Shown here: in pieces, positions 8,572-17,007 of the stretch
Position numbering within the stretch: position 1 is the first letter of the stretch
Layout: the number at the start of each line of letters is the position of its first letter
Assembly (NCBI GenBank): GCA_016933295.1
Contig: JAFGBG010000234.1
Span: forward strand, 1-45,939
Length of the DNA stretch: 45,939 bases
Source of the DNA: Sedimentisphaerales bacterium
Lineage (GTDB): Bacteria; Planctomycetota; Phycisphaerae; Sedimentisphaerales; Anaerobacaceae
Reading direction: 5' to 3'
The notes under the pieces: model-generated
What the model was told of the DNA's origin: nothing
Database searches by the model: none
Seen by the model: the letters and a program-made list of their open reading frames with translations, nothing else
Position numbers and translations under genes: made by a program

Positions 8572-9510
8572 ATGAGAACAATTATCTTTGCCTGTTTTAT
8601 GGGAATTATAGCACTTGTGTTAGGATTGGTGATTTTCGGGCGAATCGACGGAAAGAGGATTTCTTTCAACAGGGCAACACTGGAAGAAGTAGATACGTTC
8701 GGCGAAGCATGGGAAGCATTCAAGAAGCAGCCTTTGCCAGTTCATGTCTGCGGCGGCACAGCTTTTATCGTCGGAGGCTTGGGCTATGTCCTCTATTCGG
8801 TAAATCGCAGACAGGTTTCTAAGGATAGGTATCGACGTAAAAAAGATGTAGCTAAACAAAAGATCGAGGAGTTTCCCGGTCTTGAAATAGTGCCGAATAA
8901 AGGCCCGAAAAAAACGCCGACGCCGCAACGCGGCGATTTGGAGCGGCTGGAACGTGAGAGGGTTTTTTTCTGCAGGGTACTTGGATTAGCTACGCTGGGT
9001 ATATGTAAATTCTATGCCGTGCCGCAGGGCAATTTCCTTGTCGTAACGGCATTCGGAAAATATCGGAAAGTATGTAAGCCGGGACTTGGTTTTATATGGA
9101 GTTTTTGGGGATTATACCAGAGGCCATATAAGAATATGCCGCTTATCCAGTGTAAGGAGACTACAAGCACATATGACAGAGAGACGGTTGTCGGCAGCGA
9201 AGGCCTTAAGTGCAGGCTTGACGTGATGATTTGTTACAAAGTCGAACATCCCGGCAAGGCCCTTTTTGAAGTTGATAATTATGAAAGTGCTATTGAGAAT
9301 GTCGTGCGTGCCGCTTTAAGAAACGAATGCAGCAAACATCCGGCTAAGAACCTTAGTGCTTCTCACGATACTATTGCGGGGAACCTTCGAGCCATGCTGA
9401 AAAAAGAAGTTGAGCCATGGGGCATTGTGGTCAGGTTGCTTAAGATAAGTAATATCGACGTTACTGGCAAGGATGTTGATAATAAAACGGATTCTTTTAT
9501 TCTCAGGTAA
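8572..9510 (+). CDS. Membrane-anchored SPFH/band-7 domain protein
   Basis: A 312-residue protein. Two hydrophobic segments (about 1-23 and 58-80) flank a short extramembrane segment. A basic linker follows, then a third hydrophobic stretch (about 131-145) leading into an SPFH/band-7 domain. The latter is shown by VPQGNFLVVTAFGKYRKVCKPGLGF, TSTYDRETVVGSEGLKCRLDVMICYKVE, the residues around the paired helix AIENVVRAALRNE, and VEPWGIVVRLLKISNIDV at the end. The long C-terminal coiled coil of stomatins and flotillins is missing; the protein stops soon after the SPFH fold. These proteins organise membrane domains or modulate proteases; the partner is unknown. The ribosome binding site is weak. Confidence 0.75.
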   Translation: MRTIIFACFMGIIALVLGLVIFGRIDGKRISFNRATLEEVDTFGEAWEAFKKQPLPVHVCGGTAFIVGGLGYVLYSVNRRQVSKDRYRRKKDVAKQKIEEFPGLEIVPNKGPKKTPTPQRGDLERLERERVFFCRVLGLATLGICKFYAVPQGNFLVVTAFGKYRKVCKPGLGFIWSFWGLYQRPYKNMPLIQCKETTSTYDRETVVGSEGLKCRLDVMICYKVEHPGKALFEVDNYESAIENVVRAALRNECSKHPAKNLSASHDTIAGNLRAMLKKEVEPWGIVVRLLKISNIDVTGKDVDNKTDSFILR

Positions 9511-9609
9511 TACCTTTTGTGTAAAGAACCGAAGCTTGAAGTTTGTATTTGCCTGGGCAGGCTCGGTGAAAAGTGATTCAATAAAAGCAGCCCGACTGGA
9601 GAAAACGTA

Positions 9610-10530
9610 ATGGAAAAAATGGACCGAAGGAAATTTCTTACTCTTGGTGCCGGTACGGCGGGAATTTTTTCTCTCGGCGGTTGTGCCGCACTCGAAAAAA
9701 TCATGGGAGGCAGGAAAATGCCGTTCAGGATTTCATTGGCCCAGTGGTCTTTACACCGGCGGCTTTTCGGTACCGCCGAGCCTAAGCTGGACAATCTTGA
9801 TTTCGCAAAGGAGGCTCGAAACCTCGGCTTCGATGCAGTTGAATACGTCAATCAATTCTTTATGGACAAAGCCGAAGATACTGAGTATCTGGCTGAGATG
9901 AAAAAAAGAGCAACTGATCACGGAATCAGGAGCCTTCTTATTATGTGCGACCGAGAGGGTAATCTTGGCGATCCCGATTCGAAGAGACGCACGCAGACCG
10001 TCGAAAATCATTATAAGTGGGTCGAAGCAGCCAAACATCTCGGATGTCACTCGATTCGAGTCAACGCTGCTTCTGCAGGTACATACGAAGAACAGAAAAA
10101 ACTTGCTGCAGACGGCCTCCGGCGTTTGTGCGAATTTGCCGCAGGAGATAGGCTCAACGTGATTGTCGAAAACCATGGCGGCCTTTCGTCGAACCCGAAA
10201 TGGTTGACTGCCGTTATCGAAGAGGTAAATCTGCCGAACTGCGGGACATTGCCGGACTTCGGAAATTTCCCCTCGCAGATTGATAGGTACGAAGCCGTCA
10301 GGATGCTTATGCCCTATGCCAAAAGTGTCAGTGCCAAGAGCTACGATTTCGATGAAAACGGCGATGAAACCGGGACCGATTACTATCGCATGATGGAGAT
10401 TGTTCTTGAGGCAGGCTATAACGGTTATGTAAATGTCGAATACGAAGGCAACAGGCTCAGTGAAAACGACGGCATTGCGGCAACAAAAAATCTACTGGAA
10501 AAAATCCGGCGGCAATACACACAAACCTGA
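9610..10530 (+). CDS. Tat-exported sugar phosphate isomerase/epimerase-like TIM-barrel protein
   Basis: A 306-residue protein. The N-terminus carries a twin-arginine motif, R6-R7-K-F-L, followed by a hydrophobic stretch and SLGGC, so it is probably a Tat-exported lipoprotein with C25 lipidated. The rest is a xylose-isomerase-like (AP endonuclease 2) TIM barrel, with likely metal ligands E187 (VIVENHGG), D216 (LPDFGN) and E277 (VNVEYEG). Family members isomerise or epimerise sugars or cyclitols; this kind of exported form is frequent in Planctomycetota and relatives. A GGAGA element at 9598-9602 lies seven bases before the ATG and supports this start rather than the ATG three codons on. The substrate is unknown. 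The DUF503 gene follows after 14 bases. Confidence 0.78.
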   Translation: MEKMDRRKFLTLGAGTAGIFSLGGCAALEKIMGGRKMPFRISLAQWSLHRRLFGTAEPKLDNLDFAKEARNLGFDAVEYVNQFFMDKAEDTEYLAEMKKRATDHGIRSLLIMCDREGNLGDPDSKRRTQTVENHYKWVEAAKHLGCHSIRVNAASAGTYEEQKKLAADGLRRLCEFAAGDRLNVIVENHGGLSSNPKWLTAVIEEVNLPNCGTLPDFGNFPSQIDRYEAVRMLMPYAKSVSAKSYDFDENGDETGTDYYRMMEIVLEAGYNGYVNVEYEGNRLSENDGIAATKNLLEKIRRQYTQT

Positions 10531-10544
10531 TATGAGAATCGTCT

Positions 10545-10829
10545 ATGATTGTCGGTGTTATGACAGCTCATCTTTCTCTGCCGGGAGTTGCTTCTCTCAA
10601 AGGCAAAAGAAGTATCGTAAAGAGCCTTATCGGCAGACTTAAAAGTCGATTTAATATCTCTATTGCCGAAGTTGACCTGCAGGACAACAAAACTGCCGCT
10701 GTAATCGGGATCTCTGTGGTATGTAACGAAGCTCGCTTCGTTGACCGGCAGTTCGATTCCATTATAAATTTTATGCGCAACGATGGCCGATTCATTCTCG
10801 GACAAATCGAGCGTGAGAAATTTTCATAG
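10545..10829 (+). CDS. DUF503 (YlxP-like) protein
   Basis: A 94-residue protein matching the compact DUF503 family in length and pattern: MIVGVMTAHLSLPG at the start, SLKGKRSIVKSLIGRLKSRF in the first helix, and the AEVDLQD strand. In Firmicutes the homologue YlxP is encoded between infB and rbfA and is linked to ribosome-related functions, but here it sits alone behind a sugar isomerase gene, so context does not help. The gene ends nine bases before the end of the convergent membrane-protein gene, leaving no room for a terminator between them. Confidence 0.8.
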   Translation: MIVGVMTAHLSLPGVASLKGKRSIVKSLIGRLKSRFNISIAEVDLQDNKTAAVIGISVVCNEARFVDRQFDSIINFMRNDGRFILGQIEREKFS

Positions 10830-10838
10830 GTTTGAAAT

Positions 10839-11900
10839 CTATATTATCTTGTCGGTAATAAATGTAGCTCCGAAGAACATATCGATGATATCCGTTGCTC
10901 CGAGGAACATATCCAGAGCTATCGCGGCGAAAAGAACGGCCTCACGCAGCAGAAGCATTCGCAGTTTTAAATGTGTGAAAAAAAAGATTAATCCGACGGC
11001 GCATGTTCCGAGAAGATAATATTTCGCCTCTTCGGCAAACAGCCTGGCATATCCCGAGCCGAGTCCGAGAAATGTTTGAAAATATTTAATTGCCAGAAAT
11101 AATGTCACTATTGCCAGGATAGCCGTGAAAATTGCCGTTGCGAGTATCCACATGCGGTCGGCGTATCCGGCCCAGACTAATCCCTGCAAGCCGACGCCGA
11201 TAACTATGGAGCAGCAAAGCATGCTAATGGTCAACCAGATGATCGGGCTGACTCCCAGAGCATCATTGAGTGGATCGCAGAAAGTCAGGATGATCCCGAA
11301 GGCTAAAGCGGCCATAATACCGAGCCGCCTGGCTTTGATGAGCAGGGCGAAGCCCATTATTAAAGCGGCTATGGGGACGTGGTAAAAACCTATCGCAGGT
11401 GTCTGATGCTTGGTGGCGACCAGCGGGCTCAGAAGGCTGTAGAAATGTGACGGTTCGAATCTGGGGCGTATCGAAACGGCGAAGGAATGAAGATGAACGG
11501 TTACATAAAAAAATAATACGATTGCCAAAAACGGCAGCGTTGCCAGCAGGGCGCTCAGCCATTTTTTGTTTTTGAAAGCGAAAACCGCCGGACAGAACAG
11601 CCATGGCACCGATGCCGCCAGCAAACCGGCCGTTGGGTGACACCGAGTGAGATAAAGGGCAAAAGGTCCGAATCCGTAAATCGCACCGGCCAAAAGTGAC
11701 TCGACGAATCCCGATACCCATCGTCGGCTCAGAATATAACCACCCGCCGAGGCAAGTAAAAGATTGACCGGCAGAAGGATGTCATAGGTTCGAAATTTTT
11801 CAAAATAAGGCTGATATAGATAAACAGCGAAAGCGGCATAAACTACAGCCGCGGCAACGAACATTAGATATCTGTTTTTCAGCACGGTAAGTATTTCCAA
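10839..11900 (-). CDS. Polytopic membrane protein of unknown function
   Basis: A 353-residue protein with roughly nine or ten hydrophobic helices spread over the whole length and few conserved polar motifs. It has the look of a small glycosyltransferase-C or O-antigen-ligase type membrane protein, but I cannot place it in a family. It is the last gene of the minus-strand purine block, 30 bases after the PurF paralogue. The longest frame starts with TTG at 11900, but its GGAG element (11902-11905) is too close. GTG at 11885 or ATG at 11864 are alternatives. The last 30 residues contain a short internal duplication (LDMFLGATD and IDMFFGATF), coded by a 30-base tandem repeat. Confidence 0.65.
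   Translation of the reverse strand: MEILTVLKNRYLMFVAAAVVYAAFAVYLYQPYFEKFRTYDILLPVNLLLASAGGYILSRRWVSGFVESLLAGAIYGFGPFALYLTRCHPTAGLLAASVPWLFCPAVFAFKNKKWLSALLATLPFLAIVLFFYVTVHLHSFAVSIRPRFEPSHFYSLLSPLVATKHQTPAIGFYHVPIAALIMGFALLIKARRLGIMAALAFGIILTFCDPLNDALGVSPIIWLTISMLCCSIVIGVGLQGLVWAGYADRMWILATAIFTAILAIVTLFLAIKYFQTFLGLGSGYARLFAEEAKYYLLGTCAVGLIFFFTHLKLRMLLLREAVLFAAIALDMFLGATDIIDMFFGATFITDKII
10864..10923. repeat. Imperfect 30-base tandem duplication
   Basis: Two adjacent 30-base units start at 10864 (GTAGCTCCGAAGAACATATC) and 10894 (GTTGCTCCGAGGAACATATC). The first 20 bases differ at two positions and the remainder is more diverged. The repeat lies inside the 3' end of the minus-strand membrane-protein gene and keeps its frame, adding ten residues. 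Confidence 0.7.
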
Positions 11901-11930
11901 TCTCCAAAGTATTCAATCGAACGCCCGAAT

Positions 11931-13418
11931 TCAGAGTTTGGCTTTTATTTGTGTCGAATCCTTTTTAGGGGATTTTTTGATATCGACGATTTTGATTTTT
12001 GATTTTGAGCCGGCGGATTTCGGGCATTCGCCGGTCCAGCAGTAGAGGCACAGTTTTTCCTTCGGCAAACCTATCGCTTTGACCATATCATCTACTCTCT
12101 GGTATCTCAGTGTTGTGACATCCAGGTCTTTTGCAATCCATTCGACCATTTGCCGGTACTTTTCGCAATTATGGTCGATATACTCCGAGATTTTTTCGGT
12201 GTCTTTCTTTTCGAGGCTGCGAATGGCTTTTCTGGCCGCAAGCTCCTTTGTCGAACGCGTGGAAAGATTGAATCTGCACGGGAACATCAGCGGCGGACAG
12301 GCAGGCCTGATATGGATTTCTTTAGCGCCGCAATCCCATAATTTCTTAATCGTGAAATTTTTGAGCTGTGTCCCTCTGACTATGGAATCCTCACAAATAA
12401 CAATGCTGTTGCCTACGATGACTTCTTTAATCGGAATCAGTTTCATCTTTGCAATCAAATCTCTTTGCTCCTGAGACGGCGGAGTGTAACTTCTGCCGTA
12501 GCCGGGAGTATATTTGACAAGCGGGCGCCGGAACGGTTTGCCCGATTCCATCGCGTATCCCAGTCCGTGTGCAAGGCCGGAATCCGGGACACCCGAAACC
12601 AGGTCCACGTCGATATCCCTGTCGTGCTTTGCCAAAAATCTGCCGCATTTTTCCCTGACGATTTCAACATTTATGCCTTCGTAATTTGACGCCGGAAAAC
12701 CGGTATATATCCACAGAAACGCGCAAATTTGGTTCCTGCTGTCATCACCCGGTTTGCTTTGAACCATTCCGTTTTCATTGAGCAAGACAATCTCTCCGGG
12801 CGCAATGTGTTTGACAATCTCGAATCCGTTATTCGGAAATGCGCTTGTCTCTGCGGTTACAGCCCAGGCGTCGGAGCGTTTTCCGACGATAAGCGGCGTA
12901 TATCCGAGCCTGTCTCTTGCGGCATAAATCCCGTCCTTATTCAGCAGCAGCAGCGAGCAGGAGCCTTCGATGGCGTCAAAAACGTTTTCTATGCCGTCAA
13001 CGATATTATTTCCCTGATTGATAAGCTTGGCGATTAATTCAGGTGTATTGACGGCTCTGCCGCTCACTTCGCTGAATGAAACGCCCTTATCGAGCAGTTC
13101 CTGGGCCAACTCTTCGGCGTTTTCCACGTATCCGCTTGTGACGATGCAGAATGGCCCGTGACGTGAATTGAGATAAATCGGCTGTTCGTCATAGTCGCTG
13201 ATGACTCCGATTCCTTTATTGCCTTTTATGTGTTTGTAGTCGTCGTAGAATTTTGATTTGAACTGGCTTTGATTTAAGTTGTGAATTTGACGGGTGAATT
13301 CCTTATCCAATACTGCGATGCCCCCATATTCAGTACCGAGATGTGAATGGTAATCCGTGCCGTAAAATATTGTTTCCGCGCAGTTTCCCTTCGTAGCCAC
13401 TCCAAAGATTCCGCTCAT
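11931..13418 (-). CDS. PurF paralogue (amidophosphoribosyltransferase-like) with inactivated glutaminase domain
   Basis: A 495-residue protein with the two-domain layout of amidophosphoribosyltransferase: N-terminal class-II glutaminase fold (about 2-230) and C-terminal PRTase domain. The PRPP loop is ICEDSIVRGTQ (341-351). In true PurF the mature N-terminus is the catalytic Cys; here the start is M-S-G-I-F-G, so Ser stands in its place. The arginine of the RYST motif and the asparagines of the NGN motif are also lost (GVISDY, TSGYVEN). Glutamine hydrolysis should therefore be absent. The protein could use free ammonia, partner the real PurF, or have another role. A C-terminal Cys cluster (C457, C460, C465) resembles the iron-sulfur ligands of Bacillus-type PurF. 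AAGGAGG lies six bases before the ATG. Similar cysteine-less paralogues occur, from memory, in Bacteroidetes and Firmicutes. Confidence 0.82.
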   Translation of the reverse strand: MSGIFGVATKGNCAETIFYGTDYHSHLGTEYGGIAVLDKEFTRQIHNLNQSQFKSKFYDDYKHIKGNKGIGVISDYDEQPIYLNSRHGPFCIVTSGYVENAEELAQELLDKGVSFSEVSGRAVNTPELIAKLINQGNNIVDGIENVFDAIEGSCSLLLLNKDGIYAARDRLGYTPLIVGKRSDAWAVTAETSAFPNNGFEIVKHIAPGEIVLLNENGMVQSKPGDDSRNQICAFLWIYTGFPASNYEGINVEIVREKCGRFLAKHDRDIDVDLVSGVPDSGLAHGLGYAMESGKPFRRPLVKYTPGYGRSYTPPSQEQRDLIAKMKLIPIKEVIVGNSIVICEDSIVRGTQLKNFTIKKLWDCGAKEIHIRPACPPLMFPCRFNLSTRSTKELAARKAIRSLEKKDTEKISEYIDHNCEKYRQMVEWIAKDLDVTTLRYQRVDDMVKAIGLPKEKLCLYCWTGECPKSAGSKSKIKIVDIKKSPKKDSTQIKAKL

Positions 13419-13605
13419 GATTTACCTCCTTTTTGTTTTGCCTGTGACTTCCTTGTTCAAATGTTCGGCGATTTCGCCCGGTTTCCGGATATCGGTATTA
13501 TATCATACTAGCGCCGGCAAATTCAAATACGAAAGGAAAACTTTGTCTGGTTTGTTGTTAGTTTTAGGAAAAAACCGTTATATACCCTCCTTATACAGGT
13601 CTAAA

Positions 13606-14673
13606 TTATTTGAGCACAACTTTGCCTGCGCCTTTTGTTATCCTGCCTATTTTATAGACCTTTTCGCCGTATTTTTTCAGTTTTCCCGTGATCGAATCGG
13701 CAAAGTCCTCGGCGACCACCAGAACGAAGCCTATGCCCATATTAAAGACTCTGTACATTTCCTCTTCATCGACCGGGCCTGCATTCTGCAGAAATGTAAA
13801 TATTTTTGGTTTGGGCCAGCTCGATTTCTTTATTACGGCGTCGCAGTTTTTAGGAATAACTCGTGGAATATTGCCGACGAGACCACCGCCGGTAATGTGA
13901 GCCATTGCATGAACGATTCGTTTAACTTTATATTGTGAAAGAAGTTTTATAACCGGCCGAACGTAGATACGCGTCGGTTCCAGAAGAACATCGCCGAGCA
14001 CGGCACCTCCGAGCTGCTCTGGGGTATCGGTCATTTTTAGAGCCAACTGTTTGAAACAGATATTGCGAACGAGCGAATAGCCGTTGCTGTGTATACCGCT
14101 TGAAGCGAGACCTAAAATTACATCTCCTTTTCTAACATTTTCGCCGTTAATAATTTTATCCCGCTCAAGAACACCAACGGCAAATCCCGCCATGTCGAAA
14201 TCGTCTTTGGCGTAAGTATCCGGCATCTCCGCGGTTTCGCCGCCTATAAGCGCGCAATCGGCCTGACGACAGCCGGCCGCGACGCCTTTTACAAGTTCAG
14301 CAATAACCGGCGGTTCAAGCTTGTTGACGGCGATATAATCGAGGAAAAACAATGGCTCCGCTCCGGCGACAAGCATATCGTTGACGCTCATCGCCACTAA
14401 GTCTATACCGACCGTATCGTATTTTTTGATTTTTGCGGCTAACTGGACTTTACTGCCGACGCCGTCGGTGCAGGCTATTAAAACTGGATTTTTGTAATTT
14501 TTTTTGAAGAGTTTCTCGTCGTAATCCAATCGGAACATTCCGGCGAAACCACCTTTTGCCTCTATTACACGAGGTCCGAATGTTCCGGCGACCGCAGGCC
14601 AGATTTGCTCGACCATCTGGTCATTGGCATCGATGCTTACTCCTGACTGTTCATAGCTGAGAAATTTGCTCAT
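13606..14673 (-). CDS. purM: Phosphoribosylformylglycinamidine cyclo-ligase (AIR synthetase)
   Basis: A 355-residue protein of usual length for PurM. It performs the fifth step of purine synthesis, closing FGAM to AIR with ATP in the cytoplasm. Family signatures include the N-terminal SYEQSGVSIDAND, the ATP-binding CTDGVGSKVQLA, GIDLVAMSVNDMLVAGAEPLFFLDY, ALIGGETAEMPD, and the later AHITGGGLVGNIPR. It lies between the two PurF-like genes on the same strand, 20 bases after purF, and is surely cotranscribed with it. The ribosome binding site is weak. The 187-base gap before the PurF paralogue holds no gene. Confidence 0.95.
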   Translation of the reverse strand: MSKFLSYEQSGVSIDANDQMVEQIWPAVAGTFGPRVIEAKGGFAGMFRLDYDEKLFKKNYKNPVLIACTDGVGSKVQLAAKIKKYDTVGIDLVAMSVNDMLVAGAEPLFFLDYIAVNKLEPPVIAELVKGVAAGCRQADCALIGGETAEMPDTYAKDDFDMAGFAVGVLERDKIINGENVRKGDVILGLASSGIHSNGYSLVRNICFKQLALKMTDTPEQLGGAVLGDVLLEPTRIYVRPVIKLLSQYKVKRIVHAMAHITGGGLVGNIPRVIPKNCDAVIKKSSWPKPKIFTFLQNAGPVDEEEMYRVFNMGIGFVLVVAEDFADSITGKLKKYGEKVYKIGRITKGAGKVVLK

Positions 14674-14693
14674 TTATTTATGTCCGAAAGCCG

Positions 14694-16208
14694 TCAAATT
14701 TCTGATTCGTCGAACATGTGTAACTGGTAACGTTCGAGAGAAAACTTATTTACCGTTACGTCCACAGGTATTTTGTATTTGCCGCTCCAGCAGGCGGTGC
14801 AATAATGCTCGGCGGGCAGGGCGGCACAATTTAGCATACCTTCCAGAGAAATATAGCCGATACTATCCACTTCAAGGAATTCCCTGATTTGTTCCAGGTC
14901 GCGATTATTCGCCAGTAATTCCTCTTTTGTCGGAAAATCAATACCATAAAAGCATGGGAATCTGATTGGCGGGCAACTAATCCTCAAGTGAATTTCCTTA
15001 GCGCCGGCTTGACGTAAGGCCCTTATTTTTCCTCTGGTTGTAGTACCTCTGACTATGGAATCGTCAACAACTACGATACGCCTGCCGTCCACTATTTCCT
15101 TGATAATCGCCAGCTTGAGTTTTACCTCCAGCTCTCTTTGCCTCTGCTCCGGCGAGATAAAAGTTCTGCCGATATAATGGCTTCTGACGAAACCCATATC
15201 GAAAGGAATTTTGCTTTGCTCGGCAAAACCTATCGCGGCGGAAGTTCCCGAATCTGGTACAGGTATAACGACATCAGCATCTGCGGGATGTTCGACGGCT
15301 AATTGTCTGCCGAGCTTTTTTCTGAGCTGGTGTACGTTTTCGCCGAATAAAGTACTGTTTTGTTTGGCAAAATAAACATGTTCGAAAACGCAATGGGCCG
15401 GTGTAATTTTTTCGGGAGAAACAAAAAATCTGCTGTGAAGGCCGCTTTTATTCAGCGTAACAATTTCACCCGGCTGGACCTCTCTGACAAATTCAGCTCC
15501 GATAGTATCGAAAGCGCATGTTTCACTGGCAACTACATAGGCACCATCCGGAATTTTACCGATGCAAAGAGGTTTGATGCCGTAAGGATCTCGAGCGGCT
15601 TCTATTCGGTCATCGAAAAGAAAAAGCAGGCTGTATGCCCCTTGGAGGTGGTTCAATACGTGCCCGATGGGATCCGGCTTGCTGACGTGTGTCGGCTTTG
15701 CGAGTAGATGAATGATAACTTCGGTATCGTTTGTCGATTTGAAAATACTGCCGTATGCCTCGTATTCGTCTCGAAGGAGCGGTGCGTTGATAAGATTGCC
15801 GTTATGTGCTATGGCAACCTGCCCCCGAGAGTATTCCGCTAAAAGCGGCTGACTGTTTATTTCTTTGCTGCCGCCGGTTGTTGAATATCGGACGTGACCG
15901 ATAGCGATCGGATTGGATAATTTTTCGAAAATATCCTGACCCGAACGAAAAACCCTTCTTACCGTACCCATCCCTGTATAGCACTGGATCACTTCGCCGT
16001 CGCTTGATGCGATACCCGCCGATTCCTGGCCTCGATGTTGAAGGCTGTGCAGGCCGAAGTAAGTTTTAAGAACAGCCTCTTCGTCTCCGAAGATGCCGAA
16101 AAGACCGCAGTTTTCTCCGATACCCTCGAAGCGTTGTTCCTCAAAAACAAACCTGGAACAGCCGCCGCTATTATTATCAGATAATTCATTTTTATTTTTT
16201 TGCTTCAT
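14694..16208 (-). CDS. purF: Amidophosphoribosyltransferase
   Basis: Canonical PurF, about 504 residues from the chosen ATG. It commits PRPP to purine synthesis by transferring glutamine-derived ammonia. The catalytic Cys is C34 in the segment ENCGLFGIFG, so a 33-residue leader must be removed, longer than the short propeptide of Bacillus PurF. RYSTTGGS, AHNGNL and the PRPP loop VVVDDSIVRGTT are intact. The C-terminal CTACWSGKY with C in PPIRFPCFYG indicates an iron-sulfur-type enzyme. The longer frame reaches 16265 with a GTG start that has no ribosome binding site; the ATG at 16208 also has none, but a promoter sits immediately upstream, suggesting a leaderless message. First gene of the minus-strand purine operon. 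Confidence 0.93.
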   Translation of the reverse strand: MKQKNKNELSDNNSGGCSRFVFEEQRFEGIGENCGLFGIFGDEEAVLKTYFGLHSLQHRGQESAGIASSDGEVIQCYTGMGTVRRVFRSGQDIFEKLSNPIAIGHVRYSTTGGSKEINSQPLLAEYSRGQVAIAHNGNLINAPLLRDEYEAYGSIFKSTNDTEVIIHLLAKPTHVSKPDPIGHVLNHLQGAYSLLFLFDDRIEAARDPYGIKPLCIGKIPDGAYVVASETCAFDTIGAEFVREVQPGEIVTLNKSGLHSRFFVSPEKITPAHCVFEHVYFAKQNSTLFGENVHQLRKKLGRQLAVEHPADADVVIPVPDSGTSAAIGFAEQSKIPFDMGFVRSHYIGRTFISPEQRQRELEVKLKLAIIKEIVDGRRIVVVDDSIVRGTTTRGKIRALRQAGAKEIHLRISCPPIRFPCFYGIDFPTKEELLANNRDLEQIREFLEVDSIGYISLEGMLNCAALPAEHYCTACWSGKYKIPVDVTVNKFSLERYQLHMFDESEI

Positions 16209-16215
16209 GGAACGT

Positions 16216-16244
16216 AGTCTAATCAGACGGTTGTGGCAAGTCAA
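16216..16244 (-). promoter_or_regulatory. Candidate sigma-70 promoter of the purF operon
   Basis: On the minus strand TTGACT (16244-16239) and TAGACT (16221-16216) are separated by 17 bases. The -10 hexamer ends seven bases before the ATG at 16208, so transcription should begin at or next to the start codon. That would explain the missing ribosome binding site. Confidence 0.45.
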
Positions 16245-16270
16245 CTTTATTGCGTAAGTTTTCACGTGGA

Positions 16271-16291
16271 AATTAATCTTATGTATTAATT
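16271..16291. repeat. AT-rich inverted repeat upstream of purF
   Basis: AATTAAT (16271-16277) and ATTAATT (16285-16291) form a perfect 7-bp inverted repeat around CTTATGT. It lies about 30 bases upstream of the candidate purF -35 box, a reasonable place for a regulator, but could be chance in AT-rich DNA. Confidence 0.3.
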
Positions 16292-16506
16292 ATCTTCGGT
16301 GTTTCAGGTTTCATCTGCGTTATGTAGAGCGAGCCTTGAATCAATCGGATGATAACCGGCAAATATTTCCCCTATGCAGGAAAATCTATCCTTGTCAGAA
16401 ATTCTATCTATAAGATGAATTTGTCGAATGACTCGAATTTAGAACATCTCTAACTTATTTAACAATAGATATTTGCGTTGTATTGTATTCGCCGCAAAAT
16501 TTAGTG

Positions 16507-16522
16507 TGGCACGACAATTGCT
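16507..16522 (+). promoter_or_regulatory. Sigma-54 promoter of the flagellar rod/hook operon
   Basis: TGGCACG (16507-16513), four bases, then TTGCT (16518-16522) match the sigma-54 consensus TGGCACG-N4-TTGCW exactly. The GG and GC dinucleotides are separated by the required ten bases. Transcription would start about 16533, 52 bases before the flgD ATG at 16585. It is the only good promoter seen upstream of the operon. An enhancer-binding activator is expected to bind upstream; I could not identify its site. Confidence 0.85.
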
Positions 16523-16584
16523 GCTATATCTGGTGAGTTTGAATAAATATAGATTAGAAACTATAAAGAAAAGGTCAAAAACTT

Positions 16585-16968
16585 ATGTCAATATCACCGG
16601 TAACAAGCTCGGCAAGCGAAATACAAATGGATTATATGAATCTTCTGGTTACGCAATTGCAAAATCAGAATCCGCTTGATCCGTTGGACAACAACGAAAT
16701 GGCATCGCAATTGGCTCAGTTCTCGCAACTGGCGCAAATTGAGCAGATGAATACCAACTTCGAGGAAGTGCTTGTTGCTACCGAGCGAACGTATGCCAAT
16801 TCATTAATTGGCAAAGAGATTTCGTTCTTAGCCAAAGCCAATGACGGTACTGCGGATATTAAAAGTCAGAAAATTGATCAGGTTATAAATGATTATGACG
16901 GGGAAATTGTCCTTGTCGCCGGAGATTATATTGTCGGTTTATATGACGTTGTATCCGTAAACGATTGA
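16585..16968 (+). CDS. flgD: Flagellar hook-capping protein FlgD, short form
   Basis: FlgD forms the temporary cap under which hook subunits assemble. This 127-residue protein has the conserved N-terminal part: MNLLVTQLQNQNPLDPLDNN, then EMASQLAQFSQLAQIEQMN, the hallmark of the family. After it comes only a small beta segment (about 75-127). Typical FlgD is around 220 residues and has a Tudor-like plus Ig-like C-terminal half, which is missing here. The stop is followed 40 bases later by flgE, so the shortness is not obviously due to a frameshift. First gene after the sigma-54 promoter. Confidence 0.92.
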   Translation: MSISPVTSSASEIQMDYMNLLVTQLQNQNPLDPLDNNEMASQLAQFSQLAQIEQMNTNFEEVLVATERTYANSLIGKEISFLAKANDGTADIKSQKIDQVINDYDGEIVLVAGDYIVGLYDVVSVND

Positions 16969-17007
16969 TTTGATAATAATAAATTTTCAATATAAGGAGA
17001 AATAAAA

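Noticed and set aside
16209-16265. 19-codon extension of purF to a GTG at 16265
   Set aside because: No ribosome binding site, it would make an even longer leader before the catalytic Cys, and it covers the candidate promoter.
16266-16506. Purine riboswitch upstream of purF
   Set aside because: No paired three-stem aptamer arrangement or conserved loop sequence was recognised, and the candidate promoter leaves no leader for it.
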